48,950 nucleotides of DNA from Paraclostridium benzoelyticum (GCF_001006285.1 NZ_LBBT01000073.1:1-48950), one strand, 5' to 3'; counted from the first letter of the stretch, positions 33,929-42,208 are shown. Notes: generated from the letters alone by a model not told the origin. Program-made: numbers and translations.

Positions 33929-34106
33929 AAAGGGGTAAAATATATTATAAAAAGGGGTTTATTAGGGAATATATTTTATTTGGGGAGTAAAAATTTTAAG
34001 GTTATCAGGGGAATAACCTTCTTGAATAATAATATCAAGATTCGACAAATATGTCAACAATTTTCGACAAAAAAATATAAAATAAATCAAATTGAATTCT
34101 TAATTT
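33929..34106. other. intergenic stretch with repeated G runs
   Basis: No gene was found. Five G runs of 3-4 bases occur at 33932, 33954, 33965, 33982 and 34008 in otherwise AT-rich DNA. The last is inside a hairpin AAGGTTAT/ATAACCTT (about 33998-34020). No promoter or known element was recognised. Confidence 0.3.
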
Positions 34107-34158
34107 AAAAATAGACAAAAAAAGAAAAGCTATTAGCTTTTCTTTTTTTGTCTATTTT
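34107..34158. terminator. strong terminator of the ferredoxin gene, bidirectional
   Basis: A perfect 25-bp inverted repeat (34107-34131 with 34134-34158) contains T7 and A7 tracts, so it works on either strand. It closes the minus-strand ferredoxin gene. Confidence 0.92.
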
Positions 34159-34167
34159 ATTTATGTA

Positions 34168-34338
34168 TTACTCTGGTTGAGGAGCATCAACAGGGCATAC
34201 GCTGTTGCAAGTTCCGCACTCTATACATATATCAGGATCTATAACGTATTTGTCATCTCCTGCAGATATACAGCTAACTGGACATTCTGGTTCACATGCT
34301 CCGCAGCTTATGCAAGCATCATTTATTTTGTAAGCCAT
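34168..34338 (-). CDS. 2[4Fe-4S] ferredoxin
   Basis: This is a 56-residue clostridial ferredoxin, too short for many gene finders. Two CxxCxxCxxxC clusters are complete: Cys9, 12, 15, 19 (CISCGACEPEC) and Cys38, 41, 44, 48 (CIECGTCNSVC), with an extra Cys23. It carries low-potential electrons between enzymes such as pyruvate:ferredoxin oxidoreductase and hydrogenase. GGAGGTATTT precedes the ATG. Stop TAA is at 34168-34170, just before the terminator. Confidence 0.97.
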   Translation of the reverse strand: MAYKINDACISCGACEPECPVSCISAGDDKYVIDPDICIECGTCNSVCPVDAPQPE

Positions 34339-34533
34339 AATAAATACCTCCTAAAATTTTGTTCAGATTTATTATACCCTAAAAAATCAAGTTTACACAA
34401 AAATTTCAAAATTTATATAAAATAATTTTAAATAATAAGAACAAAAAAACATAAAACTATATACAATTAAAGCTTTGATTTATTTGGCATAAAAAGGTAT
34501 AATTACTCATATATTTAAAAAGGAGAGAAAAAA

Positions 34534-35439
34534 ATGAGTTATTATGATGATGGAAATAATAAAATAAGGCGTAAAAAAATTAGCTCTCATAATGTAAACT
34601 CAAAAACTCAAGTTATTAAAAAAAATAACATAAATAGAGCTGAGAATAGTATGAATTATGATAATAGAAAAGAATATACAAGTAGTGGGAAAAGAGTTGA
34701 AAAAGTAAGAGCTAAAAAGAAATTAAGAAATAAAAAGTTTTTAGGCGTGCTAAAAAAATCATTAATATTTTTGCTTATAATATCATTTTTAGGAGCTATA
34801 GCTGGAAATGCATTAATGAATGTAATGTTTAGAAATACTCCTGAACTTACATATTCATATATGAGAGACAAGTCAATAAGTAGCGAATATGTAAGTATAA
34901 GTAAAATTCCTGTGAATTTACAAAATGCCATAGTTTCTATAGAAGATGAACGATTTTACGATAATAAAGGTGTAGATTATATGGCTTTAGCGAGGTCGAT
35001 TATACACAATGCTTTCAGTAAATCTACACAAGGTGGAAGTACACTGGAAATGCAACTTTCAAAGAATCTTTTAACTACTACAGACCAAACTATAAAAAGA
35101 AAACTTAAAGATATGTACAACGCTAAGCAAATGAATAAACATATGAATAAGCGAGAAATATTAGAACTTTATTTAAATAATATATACTTAGGAAAAAGTT
35201 CATATGGAGTTGAAAAAGGAGCTAAAATCTATTTTGATAAAAATGTAAGTGAGCTCAATTTAGGTGAATGTGCATTATTAGCTGGTATAACAAATAATCC
35301 AGGGTTATATTCCACAGATTATGAAGCAGCTAAAAAAAGACGAGATATAATTTTATATAAAATGCAAGAATTAGGATATATAACTAAAGATGAATATGAG
35401 GCAACTAAAAAGCAAGAAACTCCAATGAATATAAAGTAA
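34534..35439 (+). CDS. monofunctional peptidoglycan glycosyltransferase (GT51)
   Basis: The 301-residue protein has a basic cytoplasmic N-terminus (residues 1-75), one membrane helix (76-99) and a GT51 domain. The catalytic glutamate is in SIEDERFYDNKGVD. The second motif is TQGGSTLEMQLSKNL, slightly different from the usual QGGSTITQQ. KREILELYLNNIYLGKSSYGVE is the fourth motif. There is no penicillin-binding transpeptidase domain. It polymerises lipid II into glycan strands. The next gene follows after 12 nt. Confidence 0.94.
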   Translation: MSYYDDGNNKIRRKKISSHNVNSKTQVIKKNNINRAENSMNYDNRKEYTSSGKRVEKVRAKKKLRNKKFLGVLKKSLIFLLIISFLGAIAGNALMNVMFRNTPELTYSYMRDKSISSEYVSISKIPVNLQNAIVSIEDERFYDNKGVDYMALARSIIHNAFSKSTQGGSTLEMQLSKNLLTTTDQTIKRKLKDMYNAKQMNKHMNKREILELYLNNIYLGKSSYGVEKGAKIYFDKNVSELNLGECALLAGITNNPGLYSTDYEAAKKRRDIILYKMQELGYITKDEYEATKKQETPMNIK

Positions 35440-35451
35440 AAGAGGTGTATT

Positions 35452-35871
35452 ATGAACAATTATAAATTTAAATTTAGAGAAAAAGAGTATGAACTAAATG
35501 AAAATAGCTGTAGTGGTCTAATAAATGATGAAGAAAAGCCAGTGTCTAATATAGATTTAGATAAGGTTTTAAGATTGTTGAATCAAGATGAAAATATTGA
35601 TTTTGATTTAGAATACTATCAAGAAGCTTGTCCAGAGTGCTTAGCAGGAGTTAAGGAAAAACAAAAATTCTTTGGATTCTTAGAATATCATTTTTATGTA
35701 TTTTCAAAGGATGGTAAATATGTAATCAGTGATATAGATAAAGAATATGAAGGACTATCATTTAATAAGTTAAGTAGAGCTGGAAAAGTAGACGATAGTT
35801 ATATAGTAAGTATAATAATATGTGAACATTGTGGAGATTATATAGTTCAAATAGAAAATTGCATAGTATAA
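35452..35871 (+). CDS. hypothetical protein with two CxxC motifs (possibly DUF3785)
   Basis: The 139-residue acidic protein has CPEC (about residue 61) and CEHC (about residue 125), which could together bind one zinc ion. There is no signal peptide or membrane helix. It resembles clostridial proteins annotated as DUF3785, but I recall that family only loosely. It lies 12 nt after the transglycosylase and shares its transcript. Function unknown. Confidence 0.75.
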   Translation: MNNYKFKFREKEYELNENSCSGLINDEEKPVSNIDLDKVLRLLNQDENIDFDLEYYQEACPECLAGVKEKQKFFGFLEYHFYVFSKDGKYVISDIDKEYEGLSFNKLSRAGKVDDSYIVSIIICEHCGDYIVQIENCIV

Positions 35872-35897
35872 AAAGCTGCTTTTATAGCAGCTTTTTT
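35871..35897 (+). terminator. terminator after the transglycosylase operon
   Basis: AAAAGCTGCT pairs with AGCAGCTTTT, followed by TT. It probably also serves the convergent SIMPL gene. Confidence 0.88.
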
Positions 35898-35901
35898 ATT
35901 T

Positions 35902-36540
35902 TTATATATAAGTATTAAAAACAACAGTTACTTGAGCTGTAACTATTAAATCACCTGATGATAGATAAGGAGAGCTTGCGTATCCAACATCTCTTTTACT
36001 TACAGAATAAATTGAAGTACTATTTTCAAAAATACTTTCAGGTAAAGGTCTTAATTTTATACCAAGATTTTTAGCTATTAATGCACCTTTATCCAATGCA
36101 TCTTGAGTTGCAGCTAAAAGTGCATCTTTATAATGAGGAGCTGTATCAGATACAGTAAATGAAATATTAATATTGCTATTAGCGCCGTTTTCTATAGCTA
36201 AAGAATAAATATCGCCTAAATTTTTTATATTAGTGATTTCAATTCTTAAAGTAGTAGTGATTTCATAAGCGATAAGTTCATTTGATATATTATCATATTT
36301 TTTATTTATAGAAACATCATAAGCATTTATATTTTCTTTTGGAATACCATAGTCAGTTAGGCTAATTATTATGGCATTTACAGTATTTGAATTTTCTACT
36401 TGAGCTACTTGAACATCAGGATTAGATGTGGTTACACCTACTGTCAATAAAGCTAAGTCAGCCTTAACTCTAACAGTCCCAACTCCATTCATAGAGAGTT
36501 GCCCCTTCTCTCTAATTGTATTCATATTCATATATTGCAT
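35902..36540 (-). CDS. SIMPL (DUF541) domain protein
   Basis: The 212-residue protein matches the SIMPL family, with MNGVGTVRVKADLALLTVGVTTSNPDVQ near the N-terminus, VEFKDALLAAT-like ASSEMBLY helix YKDALLAATQDALDKGALIAKNLG, and a C-terminal strand ending TAQVTVVF. There is no clear signal peptide, unlike many relatives. The longer frame from 36564 lacks a ribosome site in the right place; ATG 36540 follows GAAAGGGGA. The biological role of the family is poorly defined. Confidence 0.85.
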   Translation of the reverse strand: MQYMNMNTIREKGQLSMNGVGTVRVKADLALLTVGVTTSNPDVQVAQVENSNTVNAIIISLTDYGIPKENINAYDVSINKKYDNISNELIAYEITTTLRIEITNIKNLGDIYSLAIENGANSNINISFTVSDTAPHYKDALLAATQDALDKGALIAKNLGIKLRPLPESIFENSTSIYSVSKRDVGYASSPYLSSGDLIVTAQVTVVFNTYI

Positions 36541-36749
36541 AAAATATCCCCTTTCAACAATCACATATACTATAAATATACTAATTTAAAATAAAATTTA
36601 TTCCTAAGATAAGGCTTGATTAAAAATAATGATATATAGTAAAAGTACTATAGATGAAATAAAATTTGAAAGGTAGTATAATAATGTAAGTAAAAAAGAA
36701 CTAAATTTTTATTTATATACAATTTTACATATAAAGTTAGGAGGTAAAA

Positions 36750-38027
36750 ATGCAACCATTAGCTGATAGATTAAGACCTCAACAAATAGATGATATGATA
36801 GGGCAAACTCATATAATAGGAAAAGGAAAAATTATAAATAAGCTTATAGAAAATAAAACTATTCCAAATATGATTTTATATGGACCACCAGGTACAGGAA
36901 AGACTACATTAGCTAATATAATAGCTAATGTAACTGGAAAAAAATATATAAAGTTGAATGCAGTTAACTGTGGAACTAAAGAAATTAAAGAGGCAATAGA
37001 TAGTAGTAAGAGAGATTTATTTTCATATAATGGAATAATTTTAATGCTAGATGAGATACAAGCTTTAAATAGAAAGCAACAACAATCACTTCTTGAAGTT
37101 ATAGAGGATGGATCTGTTACATTAATAGCAAGTACAGCGGATAATCCATATTTTGTAGTATACAAAGCCATATTAAGTAGAAGCACTATATTTGAATTTA
37201 AACCAATAAATAAAAATGATATATTTGTAGGCTTAAAAAAATCTGTAGAAAAAATTAAAAAACTTAATACATATGAGAGTATAAACGTTGACGAAAACGC
37301 ATTAGAGTATATTGCTCAAACGTGTAATGGAGATATGAGAAGTGCATTAAATAAGTTAGAGTTAGTTGTTAACTTAGGAACAAATATAACGACTAATAGT
37401 GTAAATATAACACTAGAAAATGTTATGGATTGTTCAACTGTAAAAATGATGAATTTTGATAGAGGTGGAGATGATGGATATTCTATACTATCTGCATTTC
37501 ACAAATCTCTTAGAGGATCAGATGCAGATGCAGCTATACATTATTTAGCAAGGCTTGTAAAAGCAGGAGATATACAAGGAATAACAAGAAGATTATTGTG
37601 CGTTGCAAGTGAGGATGTAGGGCTTGCTGTCCCTCAGGCTATAACTATAACTGAAGCTTGTGTTTCTTCAGCTCTTCAATTGGGGTTTCCAGAAGCAAGA
37701 ATTCCTCTTGCGCAAGCTACAATATACTTAGCTCAGTGTCCAAAATCAAATTCAGTAATAAGTGCTATAGATTTAGCGCTAGCTGATTTAGATAGCATAG
37801 AAACTGGGGATATACCTATGCATTTAAAAGATGCTCATTACTCAGGGGCAGCTAAACTAGGTAGAGGACTTGAATATAAATATCCTCATGACTATGAAAA
37901 TAATTATGTAGATCAACAGTATTTACCTGAGCCTATAAAGGATAGAAAGTATTATAATCATGGATTAAATAAAAATGAAAAATCATTTGAGCAGTATTGG
38001 AAAACTTTAAAAAATAAAAATAGTTAG
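36750..38027 (+). CDS. rarA: replication-associated recombination protein A (AAA+ ATPase)
   Basis: The 425-residue RarA/MgsA protein acts at stalled replication forks and on SSB-coated gaps. It has Walker A GPPGTGKTT (45-53), Walker B ILMLDEIQALNRKQQQSLLEVIE, a sensor-1 region (LIASTADNPYFVV), and the C-terminal tetramerisation part (GSDADAAIHYLARLVKAGD; RRLLCVASEDVGLA). A strong AGGAGG precedes the ATG. Confidence 0.96.
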   Translation: MQPLADRLRPQQIDDMIGQTHIIGKGKIINKLIENKTIPNMILYGPPGTGKTTLANIIANVTGKKYIKLNAVNCGTKEIKEAIDSSKRDLFSYNGIILMLDEIQALNRKQQQSLLEVIEDGSVTLIASTADNPYFVVYKAILSRSTIFEFKPINKNDIFVGLKKSVEKIKKLNTYESINVDENALEYIAQTCNGDMRSALNKLELVVNLGTNITTNSVNITLENVMDCSTVKMMNFDRGGDDGYSILSAFHKSLRGSDADAAIHYLARLVKAGDIQGITRRLLCVASEDVGLAVPQAITITEACVSSALQLGFPEARIPLAQATIYLAQCPKSNSVISAIDLALADLDSIETGDIPMHLKDAHYSGAAKLGRGLEYKYPHDYENNYVDQQYLPEPIKDRKYYNHGLNKNEKSFEQYWKTLKNKNS

Positions 38028-38038
38028 TTAAAATTAAG

Positions 38039-38067
38039 AAAGGTACAGTTTTGCTACTGTACCTTTT
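38039..38067. terminator. terminator between rarA and the convergent hypothetical gene
   Basis: AAAGGTACAG pairs with CTGTACCTTT around an 8-nt loop, with T on the plus side. Confidence 0.88.
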
Positions 38068-38069
38068 TA

Positions 38070-38627
38070 TTATATTCTTTTATATATTAGTGGATCGATA
38101 AATCCGAAAGTTATTTTATCATTTTTATAAAAAACTTCACTTACGTATAATGTAGAGTCTTCTATTCTTTCTTTTAATTCAAATTTAGTTACAGGTGAAA
38201 AATAACTAATGCTTTCTCCAGTAAATACTCCATCGGACTCATCATAGACCATAGGTGTAAATTTTTCAGAAACAATTAAATTATTATAATCCATTGTTAA
38301 GGATTCATTATCATTTCTAAAATCTTCTTTTTTAACGCCTTCAGGCAATTCATATGATGTTAACACAACCTTATTATCTTCATTCAGTGTAAATAAAAAT
38401 AAATGAGGTAATATATTGCTGAAATTGCCTTGCTTATAATAACTTTCCTCTATAACAAAGTAACCTTTAAAATCCTTAGGTAAGTTTTTTATTTTATCAT
38501 TGCAAATACCATTTATATGTTTTGCATAAGGGTGTTTTACCTCACCTTTTTTTAATTCAGATTCTATTTGCTCATCATTATTAAAGGTTCCACATAAATT
38601 TTTAACAAAGATATCTAATATAGTCAT
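38070..38627 (-). CDS. hypothetical protein
   Basis: I do not recognise this 185-residue protein. There is no signal peptide or membrane helix. It looks beta-rich (FKGYFVIEESYYKQG; HLFLFTLNEDNKVVLTSYEL; TLYVSEVFYKNDKITFGF). The general shape, a short N-terminal FNNDEQ segment followed by strands, loosely recalls CpcT/CpeT-like barrels, but no diagnostic residue supports that. An AGAAGGG site lies before the ATG. Single gene on the minus strand. Confidence 0.7.
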   Translation of the reverse strand: MTILDIFVKNLCGTFNNDEQIESELKKGEVKHPYAKHINGICNDKIKNLPKDFKGYFVIEESYYKQGNFSNILPHLFLFTLNEDNKVVLTSYELPEGVKKEDFRNDNESLTMDYNNLIVSEKFTPMVYDESDGVFTGESISYFSPVTKFELKERIEDSTLYVSEVFYKNDKITFGFIDPLIYKRI

Positions 38628-38840
38628 AATTAACCCTTCTTTCTGAAATTATTAAAACTAATATATCACTATGAAAATAGATTTTCAAGTAATTTGATTA
38701 TAAAAATGAAATTTTGTTTTAATTTGATATAATTATAAAATAATAACTAATTTAATAAAGGAAAAAAGCCTTATAAAAAAGAATAAATAAATAACTAATA
38801 ACATATTATTTAGCATTAAACTTATATGTCGGAGGATAAA

Positions 38841-39611
38841 ATGATTCTAAAGTTAGATGAATGTTACCATAATCAAATTATTGAATATTTAAGAAGAGAA
38901 GAAGATTTTAATTTATTTGCAATAGGAGATATTGAAAGATATGGATATGATAATCAATTCTTTAATATATGGGGAGATTTAAATACAGTTGGAGAGATAA
39001 ATGGATTACTTATACAATACTTTGATCTATTAACGTTGTATTCTTATGATAATAGAGATATGACTTGCTTTATTAATCATATAAGTAGCCTACCATTTAG
39101 TAACATAAATGGGAAAATTGAAACTTTAAAATATATAGAGCCATATATTAATTATGATAGAAAAAGAATTGTTAACTTTTGTATATTGAAAAATAGAAGC
39201 TATTTAAAAGAATACGAATTAGATAGTGATGTTAAAAAAATAAGATTTGGAAAGATAGGTAAAATACTAAGTTTATATGAAAATATAAATGAATTTCAAA
39301 AACCTACAATACAAAGTATAAGAGAAAACTTAAGGACTGGAAGAGGATATTATATTGAAAAAGATAAAAAAATTGTATCTATGGCAAAATCTACAGCAGA
39401 AAGTACTACACATGCGATGATAGTTGGAGTAGGTACACACCCTATGTACAGGAATAAGGGATATGCAACAAAATGTATAGTTAAGTTATGTAATAATTTG
39501 ATAAATGAAAAAAAGAAGCCATGCCTATTTTATGATAATGAAGATGCCGGAAAAATTTATAAAAAATTAGGGTTTAAAGAAGTCGGTCAGTGGGTAATTT
39601 ATTATGTATAA
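38841..39611 (+). CDS. GNAT-family acetyltransferase
   Basis: The C-terminal 100 residues have the GNAT acetyl-CoA site: AMIVGVGTHPMYRNKGYATKCIVKLC, then YDNEDAGKIYKKLGFKEVGQW. The N-terminal 150 residues are a less conserved GNAT-like half. ATG 38841 is preferred because GGAGG lies 5 nt upstream; ATG 38826 would put that site inside the gene. The 256-residue enzyme has an unknown acceptor. Confidence 0.9.
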   Translation: MILKLDECYHNQIIEYLRREEDFNLFAIGDIERYGYDNQFFNIWGDLNTVGEINGLLIQYFDLLTLYSYDNRDMTCFINHISSLPFSNINGKIETLKYIEPYINYDRKRIVNFCILKNRSYLKEYELDSDVKKIRFGKIGKILSLYENINEFQKPTIQSIRENLRTGRGYYIEKDKKIVSMAKSTAESTTHAMIVGVGTHPMYRNKGYATKCIVKLCNNLINEKKKPCLFYDNEDAGKIYKKLGFKEVGQWVIYYV

Positions 39612-39616
39612 AGAAT

Positions 39617-39654
39617 AAAAAGAGTTGAAAACACAAGGTTTTAACTCTTTTTTT
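39617..39654 (+). terminator. terminator of the GNAT gene
   Basis: AAAAGAGTT(G)AAAAC pairs with GTTTTAACTCTTTT, followed by T. Confidence 0.85.
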
Positions 39655-39684
39655 AATTCCTACAAAAATAGTATGAATTTAATG

Positions 39685-39713
39685 TTGACAAGATCACTAG
39701 GATATAATAAAAT
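39685..39713 (+). promoter_or_regulatory. promoter of the isc operon
   Basis: A perfect TTGACA (39685-39690) and TAAAAT (39708-39713) are 17 nt apart. Confidence 0.6.
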
Positions 39714-39725
39714 AATCTTGAAGAT

Positions 39726-39750
39726 AAAACCTAGTAAGTTAGTCGGGAAT
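39726..39750. promoter_or_regulatory. candidate IscR binding site in the isc leader
   Basis: The right half AGTCGGGAAT (39741-39750) fits the type 1 IscR half-site AGTCRRSTAT at 9 of 10 positions. The left half is weaker (CCTAGTA). It lies just downstream of the predicted start of transcription, a good place for autorepression by the cluster-loaded regulator. Confidence 0.4.
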
Positions 39751-39776
39751 ACCTATTTGAAAAGAAGGTGTATAAA

Positions 39777-40226
39777 ATGAAGTTATCAACTAAAGGTAGA
39801 TACGGACTAAAAGCAATGTTTGAGCTTTCGTTGACACAGAAAAATGGACCAGTTCCATTAAGACAAATAGCTCAAAAGCAAAATATATCAGAGCAATATT
39901 TAGAGCAAATATTTTCGGCACTTAAAAAAGCTGGATTGATAAAAAGTGTAAGGGGTGCTCAAGGAGGATATTTATTAGTTAAAGAACCTAAAGATATAAC
40001 TGTAGGAGATATACTAATAGTACTTGAAGGTCCTGTTTCAATATCAGATTGTGTAGTAGATGAAGATATATGTGAAAACTCTGGAATATGTGTTACCAAA
40101 ATTGTTTGGGAAAGACTTAAAAAAGGTATTGAAGATGTTATAAATTCAATAACACTTCAAAACATGATAGATGATTACAATAAAAATAAAAACATAAATG
40201 ATATAACAGATTTAATTATAAAATAG
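39777..40226 (+). CDS. iscR: IscR-type Rrf2 regulator
   Basis: The 149-residue winged-helix regulator (MKLSTKGRYGLKAMFELSL; RQIAQKQNISEQYLEQIFSAL) carries the three cluster cysteines Cys92, Cys99 and Cys105, almost the spacing of E. coli IscR. It should bind a [2Fe-2S] cluster and adjust Fe-S assembly to need. The frame is open from GTG 39768, but GAAGG placed 8 nt before ATG 39777 fixes the start. First gene of iscRSU. Confidence 0.94.
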   Translation: MKLSTKGRYGLKAMFELSLTQKNGPVPLRQIAQKQNISEQYLEQIFSALKKAGLIKSVRGAQGGYLLVKEPKDITVGDILIVLEGPVSISDCVVDEDICENSGICVTKIVWERLKKGIEDVINSITLQNMIDDYNKNKNINDITDLIIK

Positions 40227-40244
40227 ATTTAGGAGATGAATGAA

Positions 40245-41432
40245 ATGGAAAAAAGAAAAATATATATGGATTATTCGGCTACAACTCCTGTAAAACAAGA
40301 AGTACTAGATGCTATGATGCCTTACTTCACTGAAACTTTCGGAAATGCATCAAGTTTCCATTCTTTCGGGAGAGATGCAAAAAATGTTTTAGATAAATCA
40401 AGAGAGACTGTGGCGAATCTTATAAATGCAAAACCAAATGAAATATACTTTACAGCTGGTGGAACAGAAAGTGACAACTGGGCAATAGAAGGAGTTGCTT
40501 TTGCAAACAAAGCTAAAGGAAATCATATAATAACTTCTAAAATAGAGCATCATGGTATATTACATGTTTGTGAATACTTAGAAAAGCATCATGGATTTGA
40601 AGTAACATATTTAGATGTAGATGCTGATGGTAGAGTAAATGCTGAAGATGTTGAAAAAGCAATAACAGATAAAACTATATTAATAAGTATAATGTTTGCT
40701 AACAACGAAGTAGGTACTATACAACCTATAAAAGAAATAGGAGAAATAGCTAAAAAACATAATGTTATATTCCATACAGATGCTGTTCAAGCTGCTGGAA
40801 ATGTACCAATAGATGTTAAAGAGTTAAATATAGATTTAATGAGTATGTCATCTCATAAGATTTATGGACCAAAAGGGATAGGTGCTTTATACATAAGAAC
40901 TGGTGTTAAACTACACACATTTGTTCATGGTGGAGCACAAGAGAGAAGAAGAAGAGCAGGTACAGAAAATATACCAGGTATAGTTGGATATGCAAAAGCA
41001 TGTGAACTTGCAAAAGCTAACATGGAAGAGCATATAGAAAGACTAACAGCATTAAGAGCTAAACTTATAGATGGTATACTAGAAAGAATACCTCATACAA
41101 AAGTTAATGGAAGCTTAGAATACAGACTTCCAGGAAATGTAAACTTCTCATTTGAGTTTATAGAAGGAGAAGGAATACTATTAATGCTAGATATGTTAGG
41201 TATAGGAGCATCAAGTGGATCAGCTTGTACTTCTGGATCATTAGATCCATCTCACGTTCTTATGGCTATGGGGCTACCTCATGAGATAGCTCATGGATCA
41301 TTAAGACTTAGTATAGGAGATTTTACAACAGAAGAAGATATAGATTATATAATAGATAACTTACCAAAAATAATAGAGAGACTAAGAAGTATGTCACCAT
41401 TATACAACAAGTTAGAAAAGGGAGGTAATTAA
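40245..41432 (+). CDS. iscS: cysteine desulfurase
   Basis: This PLP enzyme takes sulfur from cysteine for Fe-S clusters and thio-tRNA. The 395 residues include the PLP lysine Lys205 (SSHKIYGPKG) and the catalytic Cys328 on the mobile loop (SSGSACTSGSLDPSHVL). Of two in-frame ATG codons, 40245 is 9 nt from AGGAG, while 40236 touches it, so 40245 is chosen. It lies between iscR and the scaffold gene. Confidence 0.96.
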   Translation: MEKRKIYMDYSATTPVKQEVLDAMMPYFTETFGNASSFHSFGRDAKNVLDKSRETVANLINAKPNEIYFTAGGTESDNWAIEGVAFANKAKGNHIITSKIEHHGILHVCEYLEKHHGFEVTYLDVDADGRVNAEDVEKAITDKTILISIMFANNEVGTIQPIKEIGEIAKKHNVIFHTDAVQAAGNVPIDVKELNIDLMSMSSHKIYGPKGIGALYIRTGVKLHTFVHGGAQERRRRAGTENIPGIVGYAKACELAKANMEEHIERLTALRAKLIDGILERIPHTKVNGSLEYRLPGNVNFSFEFIEGEGILLMLDMLGIGASSGSACTSGSLDPSHVLMAMGLPHEIAHGSLRLSIGDFTTEEDIDYIIDNLPKIIERLRSMSPLYNKLEKGGN

Positions 41433-41433
41433 T

Positions 41434-41889
41434 ATGCAATACAGTGAAAAAGTTATGGATCATTTCATGAACCCAAGAAATGTTGGAGAAATAGAGGATG
41501 CTAGTGGAATAGGAGAAGTTGGAAACGTTAAATGTGGAGATATAATGAGAATATATCTTGATATAGACAACGATACTAAAATAATAAACGATGTTAAGTT
41601 TATGACTTTCGGATGTGGATCAGCTATAGCAAGTTCTTCTATGGCTACAGAATTAATAAAAGGTAAAACTATAGAAGAAGCTTTAGATATAACAAATAAA
41701 GCTGTTGCAGAAGCATTAGATGGATTACCACCAGTAAAAATGCACTGTTCAGTATTAGCGGAACAAGCTATAAAAGCTGCTTTAATAGATTATTCTAAAA
41801 AGAACAATATACACATAGCTGCTTTAGATGGTGTTGTTATAGAGGATGACCACGATCATCATCATGATTTAGAAGAAGATTTAGTTTAA
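41434..41889 (+). CDS. iscU: Fe-S cluster scaffold protein IscU/NifU type
   Basis: The 151-residue scaffold has ligand cysteines Cys34 (KCGD), Cys61 (FGCGSA) and Cys105 (HCSVL). It starts 1 nt after the iscS stop, with GGGAGG inside the end of iscS. The C-terminus adds an acidic, histidine-rich tail (EDDHDHHHDLEEDL, residues 137-150) that the E. coli protein lacks and which could bind metal. mnmA, which I would expect next in related genomes, is absent here; a palindromic element follows instead. Confidence 0.95.
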   Translation: MQYSEKVMDHFMNPRNVGEIEDASGIGEVGNVKCGDIMRIYLDIDNDTKIINDVKFMTFGCGSAIASSSMATELIKGKTIEEALDITNKAVAEALDGLPPVKMHCSVLAEQAIKAALIDYSKKNNIHIAALDGVVIEDDHDHHHDLEEDLV

Positions 41890-41904
41890 AATTAAGTTCC
41901 ACTC

Positions 41905-41978
41905 GGTTCAGTTATGTATGTTTCCTTCACACGACGTACTATGTACGTAAGTGTTCTGTCAACATACATAACTAAACC
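41905..41978. repeat. large palindromic intergenic element, family A copy 2
   Basis: GGTTCAGTTATGTATGTT (41905-41922) pairs with 41961-41978 at 17 of 18 positions. The core 41922-41962 contains ACACGACGTACT and GTACG and matches copy 1 (reverse complement of 19285-19325) at 36 of 41 positions. The arms differ between the copies but remain self-complementary. Confidence 0.7.
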
Positions 41979-42024
41979 TTCGATAATCTTAATATTTAAA
42001 CTTTGGATAGAGACGAAAAAAGAG

Positions 42025-42061
42025 GACATTTATAACTATAAGTTATAAATGTCTTTTTTTG
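42025..42061 (+). terminator. terminator of the isc operon
   Basis: GACATTTATAACT pairs perfectly with AGTTATAAATGTC (loop ATA), followed by T8. Confidence 0.92.
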
Positions 42062-42131
42062 TGGAAATTTTTATTAAAAATGAAACTTTTTTGAATAATT
42101 TTTCGTCTAATATATGAAGATACTTTTAGGA

Positions 42132-42208
42132 AGAAAGAAATTAGAAAGAAATTGTAAGAAAATCTTAAGATTTATGTTAAGAAAATCTTAAGATTTATAG
42201 TTTATTAT
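42132..42208 (+). promoter_or_regulatory. repeat-rich promoter of two-component system 2
   Basis: Two perfect 11-bp tandem repeats AGAAAGAAATT (42132-42142, 42143-42153) are followed by two perfect 21-bp repeats (42155-42175, 42178-42198; period 23). Each contains the palindrome AAATCTTAAGATTT. A -10-like TATTAT follows at 42203-42208. The repeats take the place of a -35 box, as in promoters activated by OmpR-type regulators. Confidence 0.55.

Noticed and set aside
34177..34425. 82-residue plus-strand reading frame
   Set aside because: It is antisense to the 2[4Fe-4S] ferredoxin gene at 34168-34338, which has a full cysteine pattern and ribosome site. The plus-strand frame has neither.
19232..42000. 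Family A repeats as a CRISPR array or insertion sequence
   Set aside because: Copies are single, far apart and inverted, with no spacers, no transposase and no obvious target duplication in the sequence shown.
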